This document shows, one piece after another, positions 57,829-64,000 of a DNA stretch of 64,000 nucleotides (the first letter of the stretch is position 1; each line of letters begins with the position of its first letter). Location: NCBI RefSeq assembly GCF_020329435.1, contig NZ_JAGKJK010000003.1:1-64000 (forward strand). The letters run 5' to 3'. The notes beneath the pieces were generated by a model. It was not told the DNA's origin and did not search any database. It saw only the letters and a list, made by a program, of their open reading frames with translations. The DNA is from Bradyrhizobium hereditatis. GTDB taxonomy: Bacteria; Pseudomonadota; Alphaproteobacteria; Rhizobiales; Xanthobacteraceae. The position numbers and the translations under genes were made by a program.

Positions 57829-58224
57829 ATGGTAGACGCAGCGATACATTTAGAACGACAACAACCTTCGTTACACATGCATGAAGCATACGCATCGGAA
57901 GCTACGCACGCAGAGGGGCAGCAGCATCCAATCAAGCTGTATCTCGTGGTCTGGGGATGGTTGTTCGTCCTCAGCACCTTCTCCTATCTCGTCGACTACT
58001 TTGGCCTCCAGGGCTATCTCAGATGGTCGCTGATTCTGCTGTTCATGGTGTTGAAGGCCGGCTTGATCGTCGCCGTCTTCATGCACATGGCCTGGGAGCG
58101 GTTGGCACTGACCTATGCAATCCTGCTGCCTCCGGTGCTGGTGCTGGTCTTCGTGGCCATCATGGTGTTCGAATCCGAGTACACGCACCTCATAAGGGTC
58201 CTGTTCTTCGCGTCGCCGACTTGA
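57829..58224 (+). CDS. Cytochrome c oxidase subunit IV-type protein
   Basis: Small membrane protein of 131 residues with a polar His-rich leader of about 40 residues, then three helices: YLVVWGWLFVLSTFSYLV, a middle one around LRWSLILLFMVLKAGLIVAVFMHMA, and VLVLVFVAIMVF. The VFMHMAWE segment is the mark of the bacterial subunit IV (CtaF/CyoD-like) family. The start lies 9 bases after coxP, so it is the fifth gene of the operon. Confidence 0.87.
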   Translation: MVDAAIHLERQQPSLHMHEAYASEATHAEGQQHPIKLYLVVWGWLFVLSTFSYLVDYFGLQGYLRWSLILLFMVLKAGLIVAVFMHMAWERLALTYAILLPPVLVLVFVAIMVFESEYTHLIRVLFFASPT

Positions 58225-58350
58225 AAACTGCCTGATGACGCCGTGGCGGCACGCTTGCAGCTGGGCTCGCTGGGAAACGTCAAGACGCGCACGCTGAAAG
58301 CGTTTCCGGAAGCGGCCTATCGGGAAATCATCGGTTCGCTCGGCTCGAGC

Positions 58351-60102
58351 CTATCCGTCAAATACATCCGCCGACGCACGGCCGGCGCGGGCGACCAGCT
58401 TCTGGTCCGGCACGGGCAGTGCCTTGCCATTGTCGCGAAAGCGGTTGGTGATGGGATAGCGGCGGTCGCGGCCAAAGTTCTTTTCCGTGACCTTGACCCC
58501 GGGCGCCGCCTGCCGGCGCTTATATTCGGCGACGTTGAGCAGCCGGTCGATCCGGGTCACCACATCGGCCGGAAATCCGGCGGCGATGATCGTGGCGAGC
58601 GGCTCCTCGCGCTCGACCAGCCGTTCGAGGATGGCATCGAGCATCTCGTAGGGCGGCAGCGAATCCTGGTCGGTCTGGTTCTCGCGCAGCTCCGCCGTCG
58701 GCGGCCGCGTGATGATGTTGACCGGGATCACCTCGCCCGACGGCCCGAGCGCGCCATCCGGCTTCCATTCGTTGCGCAGGCTGGAGAGGCGGAACACTTC
58801 GGTCTTGTAGATGTCCTTGATCGGATTGAAGCCGCCGTTCATGTCGCCATAGATGGTGGCGTAGCCGACCGACATTTCCGACTTGTTGCCGGTCGTTACC
58901 ACCATCGCGCCGGTCTTGTTTGAGATCGCCATCAAGAGCGTGCCGCGGGTGCGCGCCTGCAGGTTTTCCTCGGTGATGTCGTGTGGCAGGCCGGCAAACG
59001 GACCGGCCAGAATCTTTTCGAAGCCGTTGACGGCATCCGCAATCGGCAGCACCTCGTAACGGATGCCGAGCGCTTTCGCGAGCTTGGCGGCATCGTCGAG
59101 CGAGACCTGTGCGGTGAAGCGGAACGGCAGCATCACGCCGCGCACCTGGTCGGCGCCGAGCGCATCCACCGCAATCGCCGCGCACAATGCGGAATCGATG
59201 CCGCCGGAGATGCCGAGCAAGACGCCCGGGAAGCCGTTCTTGCGGACGTAGTCACGCAGGCCGAGCACACAGGCGGCATAGTCGGCCTTGTCGCCCTCGA
59301 GAAGCGGCACGACGGGGCCCGAACAACGCCAGCCATCCGTGCCTTTGGTCCAGTGCAGCGTGGTGATGTGCTCCTCGAACGCGGGCAGTTGCGCCGCGAC
59401 CGAGAGATCAGCGTTGAGCGCGAATGACGCGCCGTCGAACACCAGTTCGTCCTGCCCGCCGATCTGGTTGAGATAGATCAGCGGCAAACCGCTCTCCGTG
59501 ACGCGAGCGACCGCGATCGACAGCCGCAGGTCGTTCTTGTCGCGGGCGTAAGGCGAGCCGTTCGGCACCACGAGAATTTCCGCGCCGGTCTCGGCAAGGC
59601 ATTCGACGACGTTCTCGTATTCCTCTGATTCTTCGAGCCAGATGTCCTCGCAGATGGGAACGCCGACCCGGATGCCCTTGACCGTGACCGGCCCTGCGGC
59701 GGGGCCGCGGGCGAACAGCCGCTTCTCGTCGAACACGCCATAATTCGGCAGATTGGCCTTGAAACGAAGCGCGGCGATGCGGCCCTGATCGAGCAGCGCG
59801 CAGGCGTTATAGAGTTTGCCGTCCTCGACCCAAGGCGTGCCGATCAACACCGCCGGACCGCCGCCCTTGGTCTCGCGCGCCAGCTCTTCGACCGCGGCGC
59901 GGCAGGCCGCCTGGAAGGCAGGCTTGAGCACCAGATCTTCCGGCGGGTAGCCGCAGATGAACAATTCCGGCAGCAGCAGAAGATCGGCGCCGTCAGCCGC
60001 AGCCTTCTCGCGCGCGGCGCGCGCCTTGGCGGCATTTCCCGTGACGTCGCCGACCGTCGGGTTAAGTTGCGCCAGGGTGATCTTGAAGGTGGGTTCGGTC
60101 AT
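58351..60102 (-). CDS. nadE: NAD+ synthetase, glutamine-dependent
   Basis: Two-domain NAD synthetase of 583 residues. The N-terminal nitrilase-like glutaminase has the Glu-Lys-Cys triad in LLLPELFICGYP, RFKANLPNYG and VPICEDIWLEE. The C-terminal ATP-pyrophosphatase carries the P-loop GISGGIDSALCAAI. Ammonia released from glutamine converts nicotinate adenine dinucleotide to NAD. Start at ATG 60102 (MTEPTFKITLAQLNPTVGD) is the natural one; a longer frame adds 12 residues. Leftward, downstream of dgkA. Confidence 0.94.
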   Translation of the reverse strand: MTEPTFKITLAQLNPTVGDVTGNAAKARAAREKAAADGADLLLLPELFICGYPPEDLVLKPAFQAACRAAVEELARETKGGGPAVLIGTPWVEDGKLYNACALLDQGRIAALRFKANLPNYGVFDEKRLFARGPAAGPVTVKGIRVGVPICEDIWLEESEEYENVVECLAETGAEILVVPNGSPYARDKNDLRLSIAVARVTESGLPLIYLNQIGGQDELVFDGASFALNADLSVAAQLPAFEEHITTLHWTKGTDGWRCSGPVVPLLEGDKADYAACVLGLRDYVRKNGFPGVLLGISGGIDSALCAAIAVDALGADQVRGVMLPFRFTAQVSLDDAAKLAKALGIRYEVLPIADAVNGFEKILAGPFAGLPHDITEENLQARTRGTLLMAISNKTGAMVVTTGNKSEMSVGYATIYGDMNGGFNPIKDIYKTEVFRLSSLRNEWKPDGALGPSGEVIPVNIITRPPTAELRENQTDQDSLPPYEMLDAILERLVEREEPLATIIAAGFPADVVTRIDRLLNVAEYKRRQAAPGVKVTEKNFGRDRRYPITNRFRDNGKALPVPDQKLVARAGRASADVFDG

Positions 60103-60147
60103 GGAGGCGATGGTGCCTTGCACACGAGCAAACTGCAATTGCTCGCT

Positions 60148-60501
60148 TCAAATTGCGCCTATGCGTTCGGCGAGGGCGAACAGCCAGAACGCGCCGGCCA
60201 TTAACAGCGCGACGCCTACCGCCGCCGAGCCCATGTCCTTGACCTGGCCGATCTTGGGATCGCGATCCATGGTCAGGCGGTCGGCGAGCTTCTCGATCGC
60301 GGTGTTCAGCAGCTCGACCACCAGAACAAAGGCAACGGCCGCTACAAGTTCCACGCACCGCATGACCGTCGTGCCGACCAGCCAGGCCAGCGGCACCGAC
60401 AGCGCCAGCGCGAACAATTCCTCGCGGACGGCCTGCTCCGAACGGATCGCAAAGGCGAGGCCGTTACGCGTATTGATGGTGGCCCGCCAAAGTCGCAGCA
60501 A
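60148..60501 (-). CDS. dgkA: Diacylglycerol kinase
   Basis: Small trimeric membrane kinase of 117 residues that phosphorylates diacylglycerol. Three helices are seen, with the conserved glutamate segment VVELLNTAIEKLADRL and the lysine motif VKDMGSAAVGVALL. It starts just after the DAHP synthase gene stop (1-2 bases), so the two are co-transcribed; nadE follows 46 bases on. Confidence 0.92.
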   Translation of the reverse strand: MLRLWRATINTRNGLAFAIRSEQAVREELFALALSVPLAWLVGTTVMRCVELVAAVAFVLVVELLNTAIEKLADRLTMDRDPKIGQVKDMGSAAVGVALLMAGAFWLFALAERIGAI

Positions 60502-60502
60502 G

Positions 60503-61891
60503 TTACAGTCCCGCTGCGGCCGGCATCGGCTTTTCCTTGCCCGCGCGTTCCTGCTTGAGCAGTTCGGCGATCAGGAAGGCAAGATCGATTGATTGTTCGG
60601 CATTGAGGCGGGGATCGCAGACCGTGTGATAGCGGTCGTTGAGGTCCTCGTCGGTAATGGCGCGGGCGCCGCCGATGCATTCTGTGACATCCTGCCCGGT
60701 CATCTCCAGGTGCACGCCGCCGGCATGCGTCCCCTCCGCGGCATGGATGGCGAAGAACGACTTGACCTCGGACAGCACGCGGTCGAATGGCCGGGTCTTG
60801 TAGCCGGTCGTCGAGGTGATGGTATTGCCGTGCATGGGATCGCAGGACCAGACCACGGTCCGCCCTTCCCGCTGCACCGCGCGGACCAGGCCTGGCAGAT
60901 GCTCGGCCACTTTGTCGGAGCCGAAGCGGTTGATCAGCGTCAGGCGTCCCGGCTCGTTCTCGGGATTGAGGATGTCGATCAGCTTCAACAGCTCGTCCGG
61001 CTTCAGCGAGGGGCCGCATTTCAGGCCGATCGGGTTCTTGATGCCGCGGAAATATTCGACATGGCCGTGGTCGAGCTGGCGGGTGCGGTCGCCGATCCAG
61101 ATGAAATGACCAGACGTCGCGTACCAGTCGCCGGTCGTCGAATCGACACGGGTCAGCGCCTGCTCGTAGCCGAGCAGCAGCGCCTCATGGCTGGTGTAGA
61201 AATCGGTCGAGCGCAGCTCGGGATGGCTTTCAAGGTCGAGGCCGCAGGCGCGCATGAAGTTCAGCGCGTCCGAGATACGGTCGGCCAGCTCCTTGTAACG
61301 CCGCGACTGCGGGGAATCCTTGAGGAAGCCCAGCATCCACTGATGCACGCTGCCGAGATTGGCAAAGCCGCCTGTCGCGAACGCGCGGAGCAGGTTCAGC
61401 GTCGCGGCCGATTGCCGGTACGCCATCATCTGGCGCTGCGGATCTGGGATGCGCGCTTCGGGCGTGAAGGCGATATCGTTGATGATGTCGCCGCGGTAGC
61501 TCGGCAGCTCGACGCCATTGACCTTCTCGGTGTTTGACGAGCGCGGTTTGGCGAACTGACCGGCGATGCGGCCGACCTTCACCACCGGCAGCGCGCCGGC
61601 ATAGGTCAGAACGACCGCCATCTGCAGCAGCACGCGGAAGAAGTCGCGTATGTTGTTGGCGCCATGCTCGGCGAAGCTCTCGGCGCAATCGCCGCCCTGC
61701 AGCAGGAAGGCCTCGCCCTTGGCGACGCGCGCCAGCGCCTTTTTCAGGTTGCGGGCTTCACCGGCAAACACCAGCGGTGGAAACGTAGCGAGCTGCGCCT
61801 CGACGTCTGCCAATGCCTTGGCATCGGGATAATCAGGGACTTGCAGCACCGGCTTGGTGCGCCAGCTGTCGGGCGTCCACCGCTCGGACAT
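60503..61891 (-). CDS. aroG: Class II DAHP synthase (first step of aromatic amino acid synthesis)
   Basis: Type II 3-deoxy-D-arabino-heptulosonate 7-phosphate synthase of 462 residues, joining PEP and erythrose 4-phosphate. Family blocks are [14 protein letters not shown] near residue 65, [36 protein letters not shown] and [22 protein letters not shown], containing the metal and PEP ligands (Cys and His). The ATG follows AGGAG. A hairpin with a T-run lies in its leader. Symbol follows common use for the class II enzyme. Confidence 0.93.
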   Translation of the reverse strand: MSERWTPDSWRTKPVLQVPDYPDAKALADVEAQLATFPPLVFAGEARNLKKALARVAKGEAFLLQGGDCAESFAEHGANNIRDFFRVLLQMAVVLTYAGALPVVKVGRIAGQFAKPRSSNTEKVNGVELPSYRGDIINDIAFTPEARIPDPQRQMMAYRQSAATLNLLRAFATGGFANLGSVHQWMLGFLKDSPQSRRYKELADRISDALNFMRACGLDLESHPELRSTDFYTSHEALLLGYEQALTRVDSTTGDWYATSGHFIWIGDRTRQLDHGHVEYFRGIKNPIGLKCGPSLKPDELLKLIDILNPENEPGRLTLINRFGSDKVAEHLPGLVRAVQREGRTVVWSCDPMHGNTITSTTGYKTRPFDRVLSEVKSFFAIHAAEGTHAGGVHLEMTGQDVTECIGGARAITDEDLNDRYHTVCDPRLNAEQSIDLAFLIAELLKQERAGKEKPMPAAAGL

Positions 61892-61911
61892 GACGTTAAC
61901 TCCTGAGCAAA

Positions 61912-61932
61912 AACCGCTACTTACCAGCGGTT
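61912..61932 (-). terminator. Terminator-like hairpin in the DAHP synthase leader
   Basis: Read leftward, AACCGCT pairs with AGCGGTT over a 7-base loop, and the stem runs directly into TTT, only a few bases before the AGGAG of aroG. Just upstream AAGGCC can pair with GGCCTT (about 61937-61962). This looks like an attenuator; it could also sequester nothing and be chance. Confidence 0.4.
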
Positions 61933-62063
61933 ACGAAGGCCCGCGTTATACACAGGCCTTTGACCAACCGCCAGTTAGATTTCCGGTAGTCCTGACAAGC
62001 CCTTGCGGCAAAAGCCGATTTCGCTTCTGTTATGGCCGCTCGCAAAGCTGGCAGGAGAACACG

Positions 62064-62969
62064 GTGGCCGAGCCGGAGCTGGACGAAGTATTTAGCGAAG
62101 ATATCACGGTGCCGGCGACGGATGGACATCCCCTGGCCGCGACGCTATTTCTTCCCCGCGGGACCAAGCGGCATGCTGTCCTGATCAACTCGGCGACCGC
62201 CGTCCCCCGCAAGGTCTACCGGGGCTTTGCCGGCTACCTCGCCAAGCGCGGCTGCGCTGTGTTGACCTACGACTACCGCGGCACAGGCGATAGCCGGCGC
62301 CAAGCGCGGGCCGGCACCAACCAGCCGAAATCGCTGGTCGGTTTCAGGGCTTCGATGTCGGACTGGGCCGCACAGGACATCACGGCGGCGGTCACCTGGA
62401 TGCGCGAGCGCTACAAGGCGCTGCCTTTCTCCTATGTCGGGCATTCGTTTGGCGGCCAGGCGCTCGGCCTGTTGCCGAACAATTCGGAAGTCGCACGCGC
62501 GCTGCTCATCGCCGCCCAGGCCGGCTACTGGAAACTGATGACGGCGCCGGAACGCTACCGCGTCTACGTCCTCTTGAATTTTGTCGGCCGCCCCCTCACC
62601 CGCATGCTCGGCTACATGCCCGGCAAAGCCGGCCTCGGCATGGACCTGCCGAAGGATGCATTCCTGCAATGGACCGGTTGGGTGATGAGCCCGCGCTATC
62701 TGTTCGACGATCCCAAACTCGACGCTCTGCAGAATTTCCAGAAATACCAGGGCGCGCTACGCGCGCTCTGCATGTCCGACGATCCCTGGGCGACGCGGCC
62801 CGCGGTCGAACTGCTATGCTCGGGATTTACCGCGATCAAGCCCGAGATCGTCACCGTGACGCCGGCCGACGCCGGCGCCGCGAAGATCGGGCATATGGGA
62901 TTTTTCAGGCCCGAGCACCGCAACACGCTATGGCGCGGCGCGGCGGAGTGGCTTGAGGCGGGGGAATAG
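62064..62969 (+). CDS. Alpha/beta hydrolase
   Basis: Alpha/beta-hydrolase-fold protein of 301 residues. The GTG at 62064 follows GGCAGGAGA; the frame is open upstream, but only as the complement of the aroG leader. The nucleophile is S128 in YVGHSFGGQALG, with an oxyanion-type LINSATAVP and TYDYRGTGDS before it. A His in KIGHMGFFRPE is a good candidate for the triad. No signal peptide is present. Substrate unknown. Divergent from aroG. Confidence 0.85.
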   Translation: MAEPELDEVFSEDITVPATDGHPLAATLFLPRGTKRHAVLINSATAVPRKVYRGFAGYLAKRGCAVLTYDYRGTGDSRRQARAGTNQPKSLVGFRASMSDWAAQDITAAVTWMRERYKALPFSYVGHSFGGQALGLLPNNSEVARALLIAAQAGYWKLMTAPERYRVYVLLNFVGRPLTRMLGYMPGKAGLGMDLPKDAFLQWTGWVMSPRYLFDDPKLDALQNFQKYQGALRALCMSDDPWATRPAVELLCSGFTAIKPEIVTVTPADAGAAKIGHMGFFRPEHRNTLWRGAAEWLEAGE

Positions 62970-63015
62970 AGATTTCGCCGTCGTCTGAGAACGTCGATAT
63001 GCAGACGGGCCCAAC

Positions 63016-63100
63016 CGTCATTGCGAGGAGCAAAGCGACGAAGCAATCCATGTCTCCGCTTGCGGAGCTATGGATTGCTTCGCTGCGCTCGCAATGACGG
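63016..63100. repeat. Palindromic repeat GTCATTGCGAGGAG family, short copy
   Basis: CGTCATTGCGAGGAGCAAAGCGACGAAGC pattern at the left, mirrored by GCTTCGCTGCGCTCGCAATGACGG at the right, with inner arms GCAATCCATG and ATGGATTGC. Same family as 40413-40563. Confidence 0.85.
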
Positions 63101-63124
63101 TGCGGGCGGCTTCCGCGCTTTTCG

Positions 63125-63475
63125 CTACACGCGCCTGAACGCGATCGCGCCGGCGAGCGAACGTGGCCGCGTGCGGACCGCGCCGCCATCGTTGCCGCTG
63201 TGCACGATCCACTGACCGTCGGGCGTTTGTCCCGTGATGATTCCGACATGATGCCGCCAGACAACGACGACGCCTATGCCGGGACCGCCGGCATTCATGC
63301 CTTCGCTCGCCCAAGAGCGTGCCAGCGCAAGGCGTCGATCTGATTTGCCGAGAAACTTGCTTAAGTAACTGCCACACCAGGCGTGTGCTCTATGTCCATG
63401 ATGCCGCGGACGCGCCTCGGCTTGATAGGAAAAAACGATCAGGACCGCCGAGGCAACCAGGAAGGGTTTCAGCAT
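63125..63475 (-). CDS. Small secreted amidase-like protein
   Basis: Protein of 116 residues with a signal peptide (MLKPFLVASAVLIVFSYQAEA) and a His/Arg-rich segment. The mature part has a conserved cysteine in HAWCGSYLSKFLG, then GIGVVVVWRHHVGIITG and WIVHSGNDGGAVRTRPRS. The Cys-His arrangement recalls CHAP/NlpC-type peptidoglycan amidases; many Bradyrhizobium carry similar proteins. Activity is inferred only. Confidence 0.72.
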   Translation of the reverse strand: MLKPFLVASAVLIVFSYQAEARPRHHGHRAHAWCGSYLSKFLGKSDRRLALARSWASEGMNAGGPGIGVVVVWRHHVGIITGQTPDGQWIVHSGNDGGAVRTRPRSLAGAIAFRRV

Positions 63476-63718
63476 AAGCTACTCCACGCTGATGGGATGG
63501 GCAGGTGCAAACGCGCCCCCAACAATTGTTCCTCGTAGATTGTTCCCGCATAGCTGCCATTTCGCATCATCTGAAAACGGTCCGGACCAACTCCGACGCC
63601 ATCGCGGATGTCGCTCACATCACGCGCTTCCGGGTCGCAGACGTCGATTGTTTCATCCTCATTGCGGAAACCAGTTCGCGCCTGCCGAATTAGCCAACAA
63701 CCAAACCAGAGGCCCTCG

Positions 63719-64000
63719 ATGCAAGCCATCAGCGACGCCGCGCATCTATGCATCGACATGCAGAATCTCTTCGCCAGAGGCGGCATTTGGGAAACGCCGT
63801 GGATGGAGCGCGTGCTGCCGGTCATCTCGGATATCTGCGCGCGCTATCGCGAGCGGACGATGTTTACGCGCTTCGTCACGCCGGAAAAGCCCGAGGACCG
63901 CCGCGGCCAATGGCAGATCTATTTCACGAAATGGCAGCGCGCCACGCGCGACAGTCTGCCGCCGAACGCGCTCGATCTGGTGCCTGAGCTCGCGCGCTAC
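63719..64000 (+). CDS. Isochorismatase-family cysteine hydrolase (5' part)
   Basis: Incomplete gene running off the right edge; 94 codons are visible. The opening HLCIDMQNLFA carries the catalytic aspartate of the isochorismatase-like fold, followed by VLPVISDICARYRERTMFTRF. The remaining Lys and Cys of the triad lie beyond the window. The length so far and the start (ATG at 63719) suit a family of about 200-220 residues. Substrate is unknown. Confidence 0.8.
   Translation, partial: MQAISDAAHLCIDMQNLFARGGIWETPWMERVLPVISDICARYRERTMFTRFVTPEKPEDRRGQWQIYFTKWQRATRDSLPPNALDLVPELARY

Noticed and set aside
63469..63825. 118-codon leftward frame at the right end
   Set aside because: Overlaps the start of the cysteine hydrolase gene and shows no known motif.

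Overview
The window looks like chromosomal DNA of a Bradyrhizobium-type alphaproteobacterium (Nitrobacteraceae). The evidence is high GC content, the rhizobial very-long-chain fatty acid (VLCFA) lipid A cluster, a coxMNOP-type alternative oxidase, short DUF2865/DUF2189/DUF6665-type genes, and several families of short palindromic intergenic repeats (GTAGGATGGGTGG..., GTAGCCCGGATGAG..., GTCATTGCGAGGAG...). I recognise these from memory of such genomes, not from a search. I see no tRNA, rRNA, CRISPR array, insertion sequence or phage.

Layout. 1-4.7 kb: dispersed repeats, a secreted alpha/beta hydrolase, then divergent mobR/mobA (MarR regulator and 3-hydroxybenzoate 4-monooxygenase) around a palindromic operator. 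4.9-9.2 kb: acpXL-fabZXL-fabF2XL-fabF1XL-lpxXL, which make and attach the VLCFA of lipid A. 9.2-9.8 kb: a DUF433/DUF5615 toxin-antitoxin-like pair whose toxin half is frameshifted. 10-13 kb: polyamine-type binding protein, aminotransferase and rhodanese, all leftward. 13-20.5 kb: Na/Pi cotransporter, a haloperoxidase/PAP2-like protein with an altered active site followed by a c-type haem protein, an L,D-transpeptidase lipoprotein, and small hypothetical genes. 20.7-31.6 kb: an orphan sensor kinase, a Tat-type binding protein, a three-gene PQQ alcohol dehydrogenase / cytochrome c / MxaJ-XoxJ-like unit, a GH13 glycosidase and a Tat-type amidohydrolase.

32-45 kb, mostly leftward: small zinc-binding protein, NDUFA9-like reductase, tandem kup potassium transporters, motA-motB, an RraA-family gene, psd-pssA for phosphatidylethanolamine synthesis, and an Atm1-type ABC exporter. 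45-53 kb: LOG-family gene, citramalate synthase, acetyltransferase, a 37-residue membrane protein coupled to cysS, and hypothetical secreted or membrane proteins. 53.7-58.2 kb: a five-gene aa3-type oxidase operon. 58.3-64 kb: nadE, dgkA and class II DAHP synthase leftward, then a hydrolase, a small secreted amidase-like protein and the start of a cysteine hydrolase cut by the window edge.

Most of this is ordinary chromosome. The parts most worth a second look are the PQQ dehydrogenase that has the lanthanide-type aspartate but no vicinal cysteine pair, the haloperoxidase-like protein lacking the PSGH histidine next to its haem protein, the degenerate FabF2XL beside an intact FabF1XL, the missing dehydrogenase gene in the VLCFA cluster, the frameshifted toxin, and the three-half-site mobR operator.
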